Of a DNA stretch of 64,000 bases, positions 54,644 through 62,492 are shown one piece after another. A model generated the notes under the pieces. That model saw only the letters and a program-made list of their open reading frames with translations, did no database searches and was not told the DNA's origin. The translations under genes were made by a program, and so were the position numbers. The stretch comes from Clostridia bacterium. GTDB taxonomy: Bacteria; Bacillota; Clostridia; Christensenellales; UBA1242. The stretch is taken from the NCBI GenBank assembly GCA_900767835.1, contig CAAGAO010000016.1, positions 14,100 through 78,099 on the forward strand, read 5' to 3'. Numbering within the stretch: the first letter of the stretch is position 1; the number at the start of each line of letters is the position of its first letter.

Positions 54644-55315
54644 TTATGGTAATAAGTTTAGCATTTCATCAGTGTTTGATTTTAAATATGTTTGAGGTAT
54701 TTCACCAACAATTATACTTTCTGATATCATTAATTGTGTTTCTGTCGTTACCACTTGATTTGCTGTTGGTAAAATTACACTAACTGATGATATTACCTTT
54801 AAAAATATCCTATGATTTGTTTGGTTTATTCCCGCCTCTGTAAATGTAGATTCAAATTTACAATTTATTGTCCCAATAGGTAACATTTTTATGTTTACAG
54901 TAGGTCCTCTACCTGTAAATATAGGCATTCCACTAAATGAGCCTATAGGTATATCTATTCCCGTTTCTCCCATTTGAGACAATGCGTTTTGTGCTTTATC
55001 AGATAACTCTAAAGCAAGCATATTAATCGTGGCTGAATTTGAACTTATGGTCACAATTTTTCCATTATTATCTCTAGTTATCATAACAAGCGTATCGTAC
55101 ACTACACTGCTGTTTATTACTTGTTTTACAGCATTCTCAACTGCTCTTTGACTAAGCGAACGAACTTTTGCTGAACTAGTTGAGATGATTACTGGATTTA
55201 CAACATAATTTAAATATAACAATAATAAAATCAACACAAAAAATAAAACGGCAAGGAATATTATTAACTTGCGTTTTACTCTTTTAAAAAATGGTATCTT
55301 TATTATTTGCTCCAT
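54644..55315 (-). CDS. yunB: Sporulation protein YunB
   Basis: A 223-residue protein with one N-terminal membrane helix (about 17-36) followed by the family's VNPVIISTSSAKVRSLSQRA and INSSVVYD, then DNNGKIVTISSNSATIN and GSFSGMPIFTGRGPTVNIKMLP. YunB is made in the mother cell under sigma E and is needed for normal sporulation; its molecular role is unknown. It lies 99 bases downstream of spoVAE on the same strand. A CATATATA just before the start could be part of a sigma E promoter but is low in information. Confidence 0.9.
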   Translation of the reverse strand: MEQIIKIPFFKRVKRKLIIFLAVLFFVLILLLLYLNYVVNPVIISTSSAKVRSLSQRAVENAVKQVINSSVVYDTLVMITRDNNGKIVTISSNSATINMLALELSDKAQNALSQMGETGIDIPIGSFSGMPIFTGRGPTVNIKMLPIGTINCKFESTFTEAGINQTNHRIFLKVISSVSVILPTANQVVTTETQLMISESIIVGEIPQTYLKSNTDEMLNLLP

Positions 55316-55414
55316 ATATTATATATATGAAAACTTTTCAGTTATATTTCATCAAATATTAGAGACTATTATGCTTAATAAAATATTTTTTGCAAACAAA
55401 TGCAATCATTTGCT

Positions 55415-55786
55415 TTAAAACTTTTTAGTTCTTGCTTTAAATACGCTTCCAAATAAAAAACCAAATCCTATTGCTGCCGCAAGTCCCCCTGACACTGCTG
55501 CAAGTCCTCCTGTAAAAACACCTAATATGCCTTGTGTTTTAATTGCGTTAATCGCTCCCCTTGCAAGGCTTGCTCCAAAACCAACAATAGGTACATTTAT
55601 TCCCGCTTTTGCAAATTCAGATAATGGTTCATATACACCTATACTAGCTAAAAATACTCCTATCATTTCAAATAACACTAAGATTCTTGCAGTCGTAATT
55701 TTTGTCGTAATAATAAGGATTTGTCCCAACATACATATCAAGCCACCAATACCAAATACAATAAAATATTCATACCAAGGCAACAT
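55415..55786 (-). CDS. spoVAE: SpoVAE (SpoVAEb), spore dipicolinate channel subunit
   Basis: A 123-residue membrane protein of the SpoVA channel that moves dipicolinic acid into the forespore and out on germination. It has four hydrophobic segments and the conserved FGIGGLICMLGQILI, GINVPIVGFGASLARGAI and GLLGVFTGG-like (GILGVFTGGLAAV) motifs. It begins two bases after the spoVAD stop in the order AC-AD-AE, the minimal operon found in Clostridia. Confidence 0.94.
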   Translation of the reverse strand: MLPWYEYFIVFGIGGLICMLGQILIITTKITTARILVLFEMIGVFLASIGVYEPLSEFAKAGINVPIVGFGASLARGAINAIKTQGILGVFTGGLAAVSGGLAAAIGFGFLFGSVFKARTKKF

Positions 55787-55788
55787 AT

Positions 55789-56835
55789 TTATTCACTCTC
55801 CTTTTTTGATTGCTTTTTACTTGTTTTTTCTTCTTCACTTTCAATAACAACAGCATGTGCAATTCCTGGTATTGTATCTCCTTGCTGAGTTGATGTTGAT
55901 GAAAGCAATGCCCCAGTTGCAACGAATAAAACTTTCTTATAAACCTTTTGTTTGATTTTTTGCAAGATATATGAGTTCAGTACACTTGCCGAACAACCAC
56001 AACCACTTCCACCCATTAAAACATTTTGCTTACCAGTGTAAATAATTTGCCCACAATCATTGTAGTTAGTACCTAGTTTATATCCATAATCTTCCATTAA
56101 ATCTAAGAGAATCTCACTTCCAAGTTTTCCTAAATCACCAGTAACTATAAGGTCATAATCATTTGGATTCGAATTTGTATCTTTAAAGTGTGCAACCATA
56201 CTTGAAGCACAACCGCAAGCCATTACCGCGCCCATGTTATTTACATCAGCGATTCCAAAATCAGTCACTTTTCCAAATGTTGCACTTGTTATTACTGGTC
56301 CACTTCCCTTATTACTTATTATTGAACAACCAGCACCTGTAACTGTCCATTGTGATGTGGGAGGTCTTTGATTTCCTAATTCTAAAGGGTATCTAAATTG
56401 TCGTTCTGCAGTTGAAAAATGTGAAGCAGTTGCTACGGCTATTCTATCAAAATATCCAGCATTTACCATACTTGCACCAATAGCTAAACTTTCTGCCATT
56501 GTAGAACAAGCACCAAATAGTCCTACATATGGTATGTCAAATGCTCTTGCTGCAAATGATGAGGTAATAATTTGATTTAACAAATCGCCAGATATAAATA
56601 GTTGCAAGTCATTTGGAGTTATATTTGCATTACTTACTGCACCCATAACTGCTTGCTCGACCATTTTTCTTTCTGCTTTTTCATAAGTTTTTTCGCCAAA
56701 CAAATCATCTTTCATAATGTAATCAAAATAGTTTTTTAAACTACCCATACCTTCTTTTGGTCCAACTATTGAATAACTGCCTATAATATGTGGCTTTCTT
56801 TTAAAAAATATTGTTTGATGTGAATTGTCTTTCAT
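55789..56835 (-). CDS. spoVAD: SpoVAD, dipicolinate-binding subunit
   Basis: A thiolase-fold protein that binds dipicolinic acid on the outside of the inner spore membrane. The 348 residues include GLFGACSTMAESLAIGASMVNAGYFD, ASHFSTAERQFRYPLELGNQRPPTSQWTVTGAG (in two runs) and VTGDLGKLGSEI, all characteristic. ATG 56835 is chosen because AGGAG precedes it; the longer frame to 56934 would overlap spoVAC in another frame. A Lys/Ser/Glu-rich tail (KTSKKQSKKESE) is extra. Confidence 0.96.
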   Translation of the reverse strand: MKDNSHQTIFFKRKPHIIGSYSIVGPKEGMGSLKNYFDYIMKDDLFGEKTYEKAERKMVEQAVMGAVSNANITPNDLQLFISGDLLNQIITSSFAARAFDIPYVGLFGACSTMAESLAIGASMVNAGYFDRIAVATASHFSTAERQFRYPLELGNQRPPTSQWTVTGAGCSIISNKGSGPVITSATFGKVTDFGIADVNNMGAVMACGCASSMVAHFKDTNSNPNDYDLIVTGDLGKLGSEILLDLMEDYGYKLGTNYNDCGQIIYTGKQNVLMGGSGCGCSASVLNSYILQKIKQKVYKKVLFVATGALLSSTSTQQGDTIPGIAHAVVIESEEEKTSKKQSKKESE

Positions 56836-56843
56836 TAAAACTC

Positions 56844-57290
56844 CTAAACAAATAAATATATTAATCCAACTATAATGCTTGAAACCGTACCAAAAACAAT
56901 TACTGGACCTGCTATTACAAACATTTTGGCACACATACCAAAAACTATACCTTCATTTCTAAATTCCATTGCTGGACTTGTTATAGAATTAGAAAAACCA
57001 GTTATTGGTACTATTGTCCCCGCTCCAGCATACACTGCAATTTTATCAAACACTCCAAGCCCAGTTAAAAAAGATGCAATAAATATCAAGAAAATTAAAG
57101 TAAAAGACCATGCATTTTGCGTTGCCATAGTAGGTACTAATGCAAGGAGCATATCATTAAACAATTGACCTATAACACAAATTAACCCACCTATCCAAAA
57201 GGCATTAAACAAACTTGGCCATGGGTGTGTCTTTGCTATTTTCGCTTCTACATATTGATTATATCTTTCATTTCTTTCTTTCTCTGTCAT
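56844..57290 (-). CDS. spoVAC: SpoVAC, mechanosensitive channel subunit
   Basis: A 148-residue membrane protein, the pore-forming part of the SpoVA complex. Motifs: PWPSLFNAFWIGGLICVIGQLF, TGLGVFDKIAVYAGAGTIVPITGFSNSI and SPAMEFRNEGIVFG. It has about four or five helices. ATG 57290 follows GGAG by seven bases; the upstream TTG 57302 is less likely. It is the first gene of spoVAC-AD-AE; no spoVAA or spoVAB is present, as in many Clostridia. I could not find a convincing sigma G promoter for it. Confidence 0.95.
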   Translation of the reverse strand: MTEKERNERYNQYVEAKIAKTHPWPSLFNAFWIGGLICVIGQLFNDMLLALVPTMATQNAWSFTLIFLIFIASFLTGLGVFDKIAVYAGAGTIVPITGFSNSITSPAMEFRNEGIVFGMCAKMFVIAGPVIVFGTVSSIIVGLIYLFV

Positions 57291-57399
57291 TATTATCTCC
57301 AAAAATATTTAATGTGTTTTCAATTCTAAATCTTATTTTGTTTGTAATTTCATTAAATATAAGGTTATTTTTGACATTATAATATTTTTTAAACAACTT

Positions 57400-57428
57400 G
57401 CATAAAAAATCTTCATTTAAGCAAACTA
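57400..57428 (+). promoter_or_regulatory. Candidate sigma G promoter of the 57447 lipoprotein gene
   Basis: GCATA (57400-57404), 17 bp, CAAACTA (57422-57428), one mismatch from the sigma G -10 consensus CATACTA. The predicted start site falls very close to the AGGAGA ribosome site, which weakens the case. Confidence 0.35.
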
Positions 57429-57446
57429 AATATAGGAGATTTAATT

Positions 57447-58802
57447 ATGAGAAATAGAAAAATATTAACATATATTTTACTAACCGCTTTTATATGTTGT
57501 GCAATAATACTTTGTGGATGTTCGGAAACTAATACTAGAACCACACTAAACTCAATTATAGGCAATTTAGACAAAGTTTCTACAACGCTTGATAAAGTAC
57601 AGTCCATAGACCAAAACGATTTAATTATTGATGATTTTATGAGTGAAAATGAATTAACACTTATTGAAATAAATCAAAAAAACAATATTGCAAAAAACGA
57701 AGCCATGCAAACATATTTTTCAAAAATAGCAAAGTTGAACAATAATGTAATTTCTACTATTGATGTTAACAATAGTATTAACTCGCAGAAAATCAAAATT
57801 TTTGCATATGTAAGCAATATTAAAGCGGTTTGTTGTCAATTAATTAATAACAAAAATGAATTAAATAAAAAAGAATTAACATCACTTAATGAACTCAACA
57901 ATAATATTTCAGCAAATACTACAAGAATTAGTTTATCTCGTAATGAAATTACTAACAACTACAATAATATGTATAAAATTAAACAGGAATATAGTACTAA
58001 ACCAGACCAATTAAACTCTAGATACACAAAATTAAAAACAAGTTTAAATACTAGACTCTCATACTATAATAACCTTTTAGATAGTCTAGAAGATTTATCA
58101 AAATTACTTTGTGATGATTCAAAACCAATTTGTGATGACTATATCCCAGATGAAAATGAATTAAAAAATTATTCAGACAAAAGTTTAAAAACTGGTTTAC
58201 GCAAAAATATTGATAGTTACGAAAATGCTGGTACAAACATATATGGTGATTACCGCAATAATCCTATATACAATCCAGATAACTATCTTAAAAACTACAA
58301 CCCAGGATATGGTATGTCAGGTCCGCAAATGGGAGGTTTTGGTGTAAATGGTTATGGTGGTTATGGCTATGGAATGTATCCTAAAGGTTATGGCGTAAAC
58401 GGATATAATAGTGTGTATGGTTATGGTATGCCATATGGCGGAAGATACTTATACCCTAATATCAACACATTTGGAACTTATAAAAATATTGATACTTATA
58501 AGTCAAAAAAAGACTTAAATAAAAACAATAATCAAGAACAAATCAAAATAAATGATAAAGAAGATTATAATGAAAAAACAAATAAAAACAACAATGATTT
58601 AATTACACAAAATAATATTAAAAAATCATTGGAACCCAATAAATACATAATGCCACCCACTCCAAAGCCTATACCTATGCCATATAACAATAACAATATT
58701 TGCAACGATTTTACAAAAGATATAGATGATGATGAAAATGAAGAGCATTATGTAGATAACCAAAACCAACCTAATGTAAATCAATGTGATAGAAACATTT
58801 AA
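57447..58802 (+). CDS. Gly/Tyr-rich lipoprotein beside the spoVA operon
   Basis: The protein has 451 residues. A signal peptide ends in the lipobox ILCGCS, with the lipid Cys near 26. Residues about 30-210 are helical and Asn/Lys/Leu-rich, with possible coiled coil (LDKVSTTLDKVQSIDQNDL). Residues about 285-345 are a run of Gly-Tyr units (GYGGYGYGMYPKGYG, GYNSVYGYGMPYGG) like spore coat or adhesive proteins. The tail is Asn/Lys/Asp-rich with a short Pro-Met patch (MPPTPKPIPMPYN). It is divergent from spoVAC and may be a forespore-expressed surface protein; no family is recognised. AGGAGA precedes the ATG. Confidence 0.75.
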   Translation: MRNRKILTYILLTAFICCAIILCGCSETNTRTTLNSIIGNLDKVSTTLDKVQSIDQNDLIIDDFMSENELTLIEINQKNNIAKNEAMQTYFSKIAKLNNNVISTIDVNNSINSQKIKIFAYVSNIKAVCCQLINNKNELNKKELTSLNELNNNISANTTRISLSRNEITNNYNNMYKIKQEYSTKPDQLNSRYTKLKTSLNTRLSYYNNLLDSLEDLSKLLCDDSKPICDDYIPDENELKNYSDKSLKTGLRKNIDSYENAGTNIYGDYRNNPIYNPDNYLKNYNPGYGMSGPQMGGFGVNGYGGYGYGMYPKGYGVNGYNSVYGYGMPYGGRYLYPNINTFGTYKNIDTYKSKKDLNKNNNQEQIKINDKEDYNEKTNKNNNDLITQNNIKKSLEPNKYIMPPTPKPIPMPYNNNNICNDFTKDIDDDENEEHYVDNQNQPNVNQCDRNI

Positions 58803-58851
58803 CTTTTAGATATGCTCAAAACTAAACAACATTAACACATGTGAAATAATA

Positions 58852-58937
58852 AAAAGACAAAATGCGTGCTATGAAGTAAACCATATAAAGCTAAGCAACT
58901 TTAATAACTTACTTCACTAACATTAATTTTGTCTTTT
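58852..58937. terminator. Two-way terminator with nested stems
   Basis: The outer stem AAAAGACAAAAT / ATTTTGTCTTTT (12 bp), a middle stem GAAGTAA (58873-58879) / TTACTTC (58909-58915), and an inner AAAG/CTTT. It lies between the convergent lipoprotein gene and the 58973-59362 gene. Confidence 0.65.
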
Positions 58938-58972
58938 AGTTTTGTTAATTATTTCAATTTTAAATAAAGTTT

Positions 58973-59362
58973 TTATTTTTGAATATCTTGTTCGTTTATT
59001 AATTTGATATACTCTTCGGCAGTATTGTAAATTCTATAACCATTTAATCTATTATATGTTCTAGGAGATTGCTTTTTCATTTTATCATTTGCGAGCATAT
59101 CTTTAACGCGATCTAGACTTTCAAGAGAAGTAGAAAAAGCATTATATAGTCTTCCTTCCTTTTTCTTGTTCAAACATTTAGCAACTATTAAAGCATCTGC
59201 TATATTTTTAAAATAAATATTCATTCTGGTTTTCTTTGGTAAATAAACTTGTTCTGAACTTTTTTCATTTAATTGAGAATTAATATCATTACACACTTGT
59301 TCATCTGCTATAAAGTAAATACCATAAATTTTTGTTCTTGCATTGTTTGAATTTATACTCAT
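58973..59362 (-). CDS. Unknown 129-residue protein next to the tRNA attachment site
   Basis: A soluble, basic protein with NIYFKNIADALIVAKCLNKKK, a middle helix-rich part (LESLDRVKDMLANDKMKKQS) and NGYRIYNTAEEYIKLI near the end. I recognise no family. GAGG precedes the ATG. It lies just outside the prophage boundary on the chromosomal side, transcribed in the same direction as the phage genes but separated by the tRNA fragment and its terminator. It could be a host gene or a remnant of an earlier insertion. Confidence 0.6.
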   Translation of the reverse strand: MSINSNNARTKIYGIYFIADEQVCNDINSQLNEKSSEQVYLPKKTRMNIYFKNIADALIVAKCLNKKKEGRLYNAFSTSLESLDRVKDMLANDKMKKQSPRTYNRLNGYRIYNTAEEYIKLINEQDIQK

Positions 59363-59589
59363 AATTTCCTCTTTAAATTTTTAATAAATTTTTATTACTT
59401 AAATGTATAATACCACAACTCTAATCAAAAATCAAGGCCAAAATTACCCCTAAGAAATTAAAAAGGTATAAGTAAAATGAAATATACTTAATTGTAAATT
59501 ATTAATTGCTGAACCATAAATGAACATAATTTAAAGAATTATAAAATATGATACTTTATTAAAAAAAATATAAATATAAAAAGAACCCC

Positions 59590-59628
59590 AACACCTTTAT
59601 TTAAAAGGGATTGAGGCACTTCTCTATT
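59590..59628 (-). terminator. Terminator downstream of the tRNA-Tyr 3' end
   Basis: On the minus strand, the CCTCAATCCC / GGTGTTGGGG arms (with G-U pairs) surround an A/T loop and end in TTCTTTTT. This is the original tRNA terminator, left on the chromosome side. The rest of the 59363-59587 gap, about 225 bases, shows nothing recognisable. Confidence 0.65.
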
Positions 59629-59687
59629 TGGTGGGCAGAGGTGGATTCGAACCACCGAAGACGTAAGTCGACGGATTTACAGTCCGC
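59629..59687 (-). tRNA. Truncated tRNA-Tyr(GUA), 3' half only (attachment site)
   Basis: On the minus strand this reads from the anticodon stem-loop GCGGA-CTGTAAA-TCCGT (anticodon GTA, Tyr). It continues through a long variable arm and the T arm GGTGG-TTCGAAT-CCACC to the acceptor strand TCTGCCC, then A and CCA. The D arm and the 5' acceptor strand, which would have to read GGGCAGA, are absent. The sequence before it is unrelated. It is therefore not a working tRNA but the part left when an element integrated into the gene. The intact copy is expected at the other end of the element, beyond base 64000. Confidence 0.88.
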
Positions 59688-59722
59688 TCTTAAAGCCTTT
59701 AAAATAAAGGGAAAAACCGCAT

Positions 59723-59746
59723 TTGATACCAAAATTGATACCAAAA
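59723..59746. repeat. Perfect 12-bp tandem repeat beside the attachment site
   Basis: TTGATACCAAAA occurs twice in a row, 36 bases inside the tRNA fragment. Short direct repeats at this place often are arm-type binding sites of a tyrosine integrase. No other function is apparent. Confidence 0.6.
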
Positions 59747-59751
59747 TTATA

Positions 59752-59780
59752 AAATCACTAGTTTGTGCTAGTGATTTTTT
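59752..59780. terminator. Two-way terminator at the end of the phage operon
   Basis: AAATCACTAG / CTAGTGATTT with a 6-base loop; A and T runs flank the stem. It would end the minus-strand phage transcript before the attachment site. Confidence 0.8.
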
Positions 59781-59787
59781 ATGTTGA

Positions 59788-60081
59788 TTATAATACTTTT
59801 ATTATTGTATATGTTTTATCGCAATATGAACCATTTGTTGGTGTGAAGTATGAAAAGAAAAAAGTATTGTTATTGAATGAGAAATCAAAAATGTCACGTT
59901 GTTCTAAATTTTCAGAAAACTCTTTTAGAAGGTCAAATCCGGATATAGTTCTTAGTTCTTCATCTTGATAGCCTTCAAATTTAGAATCACCCCAAAAGTC
60001 TGTACCACAATATGCAGAGCCAGTTGTTTTGACTTTAACATCATAATTTACTATTGCGCATATAGTTATATTTTTTTTCAC
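59788..60081 (-). CDS. Unknown 97-residue phage protein
   Basis: A small acidic protein with two parts: an N-terminal strand region (NITICAIVNYDVKVKTTGSAY) and an aromatic-rich end (DIFDFSFNNNTFFFSYFT). There is no membrane helix and no known motif. It starts at a GTG one base after the stop of the preceding gene, with GGTAGG upstream, so it is the last gene of the operon. The place is one where ssDNA phages may carry a single-strand-binding protein, but nothing in the sequence proves that. Confidence 0.6.
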   Translation of the reverse strand: MKKNITICAIVNYDVKVKTTGSAYCGTDFWGDSKFEGYQDEELRTISGFDLLKEFSENLEQRDIFDFSFNNNTFFFSYFTPTNGSYCDKTYTIIKVL

Positions 60082-60082
60082 A

Positions 60083-60760
60083 TTAACCTACCAGCATTGA
60101 TTTTAAGACTTTTGATTTGGTTGGCTTTGGCAGTTGAGATTTTAGTCGTTCGTATTCTTTCTGAAGTTCCCATATATTGTTTATTAATTGCTGTTTAGAA
60201 AGGTCTTTAAAATAATCAAAATCATAATGTTTTGTGGGGTCATATGCCATAGGTATAGAATCTATATCTTCTTCAGTAACTGTATTATCCTCTACTACTT
60301 TTTCTTTCTTATCTAAACCATTAATAAAGGTCTTAACAAATTCCCTTATTTGTTTGACTGTCATTATTGGTGTAATTAATTTTTTGTCTATCAAGTCAAA
60401 AGCTGTTTCTTGTGATAATGGTAAGAGTTCAAATAGTTTACTTGGTGAAAAACCTAAAAATGGTATTGATAAAGCAAATGTAGTTCCATTATCTACGATA
60501 AACTTCTCATAGCAGTTTTTATATCTTGAAACCGCCATTCTTTCGAAACCAAATTCTGCAAGTAACTGATAAGAGTTATAATAATTGTTATTTTTTGATT
60601 GCCAATATTTATGATTGCAATAAGACCAAATTTTATATACATCTCTACAGATATATATAAAACTATCTTGTTGTTTATCAAAACTAATATTTAATGCTGA
60701 TACTAAACCAGACAGTTCAATATCGTCAAATTCTAAGTTACATTTTTTAAAATTTTCCAT
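60083..60760 (-). CDS. Putative HTH DNA-binding protein of the phage
   Basis: The protein has 225 residues. The middle has the order seen in plasmid and phage DNA-binding proteins: YQLLAEFGFERMAVSRYKNCYEKF (recognition-helix-like), FLGFSPSKLFELLPLSQETAF, then ITPIMTVKQIREFVK. The C-terminus holds a coiled segment (LINNIWELQKEYERLKSQL) that could give dimers. It resembles ParB-related or replication-control proteins; the exact family is not identified. GAGG precedes the ATG. Its place directly after the Rep gene suggests control of replication or of the operon. Confidence 0.65.
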   Translation of the reverse strand: MENFKKCNLEFDDIELSGLVSALNISFDKQQDSFIYICRDVYKIWSYCNHKYWQSKNNNYYNSYQLLAEFGFERMAVSRYKNCYEKFIVDNGTTFALSIPFLGFSPSKLFELLPLSQETAFDLIDKKLITPIMTVKQIREFVKTFINGLDKKEKVVEDNTVTEEDIDSIPMAYDPTKHYDFDYFKDLSKQQLINNIWELQKEYERLKSQLPKPTKSKVLKSMLVG

Positions 60761-60825
60761 ATTTACCTCTTTAAAATAATTTTCAAATTTTACATGATTT
60801 TTTATATTATTTATAAAATCTTTTA

Positions 60826-61845
60826 TTAAACATTCATTTTAGATTGTAATAGCAACTCTATGAGTTCGCTATTTTTTGTTTTTAGAATCTCATCACTATG
60901 AAGTGGTATCAATTCTTTTTCTAAGTCTGATTTTAATTGATTATCTACTCTTGCTTGAAGAATATTGTATTTTTCATTTACATTCTTCCAACGAGCATAT
61001 TGTACTGATAAATCATTTTCAACAAATGAAACTTTATCAATATCGATTGGAGTGATAAAGTTAGCACCTACTAATTTATCAACTATCTCTGGAACATTTA
61101 AATTAGAACTATAGTAGAATCTCTTTTTAAATGCCTCTGTTGAGCCTAAATCTTTTTTAATATATTTTTGCACATAGAAGTTACAACGTTCACGATCACA
61201 TATTCGAGATACTGAAGTATAACCATAGATAAAACTTGTTGCATTGTATATTGGTTCTCCATCTGTACAAGTATGTATATATTGTGACTGTGTTTTATCA
61301 TAATAACTTTTACTGGCTATACCATTCTTTTTTGTTGCCCAATGGCAAATAACTTTACCTGAATTAACAAGTCCCATTTGTTTGGCTGTTATTCCGCCAA
61401 CGAGTAAATGAAAGTGAATGCAATTATCCTCGTCTTTATGTCGTTCCGGAAAACATACATATCTAAAACTAGGATATTTATGAGATATATTATTAATATA
61501 TTTTTTATAACATTCAAAAACTTGATTATCGTCAGTTCTATCAATTTTTTCACTATCAAAGGTCAAAGTTAAAAACCAATCAAAATCATTCATTTCTAGT
61601 AGCATATCTACTAGAATATTTGTTCGCCTGAGTGAAGCCTTTTTACTATCTATTATTGCTTGTTTTTTGTAATAATCAACTTCACCGGTTAATTTATTAA
61701 GTTGCATTCGCTCGCCATTTACATCAACGGGAGCAAAATTTTTTACAATTGGTTTATTCGACTTGAAATAATATGAAAGGAGTGTTTCATTTCGATATAT
61801 TCGTTGTTTCCTAAACAAATTATAAGTCACTGGCATTTCATTCAT
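60826..61845 (-). CDS. HUH-type rolling-circle replication initiator (Rep)
   Basis: This protein nicks one strand at the origin and starts rolling-circle synthesis. Motif 1 FLTLTFD is at 91-97, and the HUH motif IHFHLL has His144 and His146. Motif 3 FYVQKYIKKD offers Tyr224 and Tyr228, each three residues before a Lys; Tyr224 fits the usual YxxK best. The 339 residues from ATG 61845 are normal for single-domain Rep proteins of ssDNA phages and small plasmids (G2P/VP4-like). GGGGG precedes the ATG. It is 35 bases downstream of the methyltransferase gene; the origin-like region is upstream of both. Confidence 0.9.
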   Translation of the reverse strand: MNEMPVTYNLFRKQRIYRNETLLSYYFKSNKPIVKNFAPVDVNGERMQLNKLTGEVDYYKKQAIIDSKKASLRRTNILVDMLLEMNDFDWFLTLTFDSEKIDRTDDNQVFECYKKYINNISHKYPSFRYVCFPERHKDEDNCIHFHLLVGGITAKQMGLVNSGKVICHWATKKNGIASKSYYDKTQSQYIHTCTDGEPIYNATSFIYGYTSVSRICDRERCNFYVQKYIKKDLGSTEAFKKRFYYSSNLNVPEIVDKLVGANFITPIDIDKVSFVENDLSVQYARWKNVNEKYNILQARVDNQLKSDLEKELIPLHSDEILKTKNSELIELLLQSKMNV

Positions 61846-61880
61846 ATTTTCCCCCAATACTTATAATTTTTTAATAAACT

Positions 61881-62492
61881 TTATTTTTTATCTTGTCTTT
61901 TATTACATTTTAAAACCAAAAAATAACAATGATATTTTCGTGCGTGATTTTGACTTTGTTGATAACCAATTCTATTTTTAGCAAGTAATATAAACAAATC
62001 ACGAACTGCAAAATTTAATTCTCTGGCCACCGAATAAATATAAGGCAAGATTAAATGTTGTTTTCTTCCAATAATAAAATCTTGAAACTTAAATATAAGA
62101 AGTCCACCGTGTTTTAATACTCTCTGCAGAGAGATTAAACTATCTTTATAAAATACTTTCAATTCTTCCAAAGAATTAAAACTACCGTATCTTTGAGCCA
62201 TTTTACATTTAGAATTTCCACTAACTATAAAAGGTGGGTCAAAAATAACAGATTTAATACTTGATGCATCAAAAGGTAAATTTCTAACATCTAACTTTAA
62301 TACTGATTCTAACTGTGGGTTAATATCACTTTTTAATACTGGATCTGAAACAACACCATTTCTATAAAAGCCACCTATATTATAGCAAGGGTCAAAATGT
62401 ATTGGTTGTCCCTTATTGTAAAGTTTTAATATATTATTTATTATTTCTTGTTGGTCATAACTTATACTTTTTATTAAATCATTTGAAACCAT
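61881..62492 (-). CDS. Phage DNA methyltransferase-like protein
   Basis: A 203-residue SAM-dependent methyltransferase fold. The catalytic motif is DPPF (residues 85-88, in KSVIFDPPFIVSG). An N-terminal FDPCYNIGGFY with SDPVLKSDINP looks like the cofactor-binding loop, and LKHGGLLIFKFQD is the typical following strand. DPPF/DPPY motifs are used by N6-adenine and N4-cytosine DNA methyltransferases; the target cannot be read. AAGGAA precedes the ATG. It is the first gene after the hairpin-rich region and may protect phage DNA or mark the origin. Confidence 0.75.
   Translation of the reverse strand: MVSNDLIKSISYDQQEIINNILKLYNKGQPIHFDPCYNIGGFYRNGVVSDPVLKSDINPQLESVLKLDVRNLPFDASSIKSVIFDPPFIVSGNSKCKMAQRYGSFNSLEELKVFYKDSLISLQRVLKHGGLLIFKFQDFIIGRKQHLILPYIYSVARELNFAVRDLFILLAKNRIGYQQSQNHARKYHCYFLVLKCNKRQDKK

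Noticed and set aside
59629..59700. Complete tRNA-Tyr gene
   Set aside because: The required 5' acceptor strand GGGCAGA and D arm are missing upstream of the anticodon arm, so only a 3' half is present.
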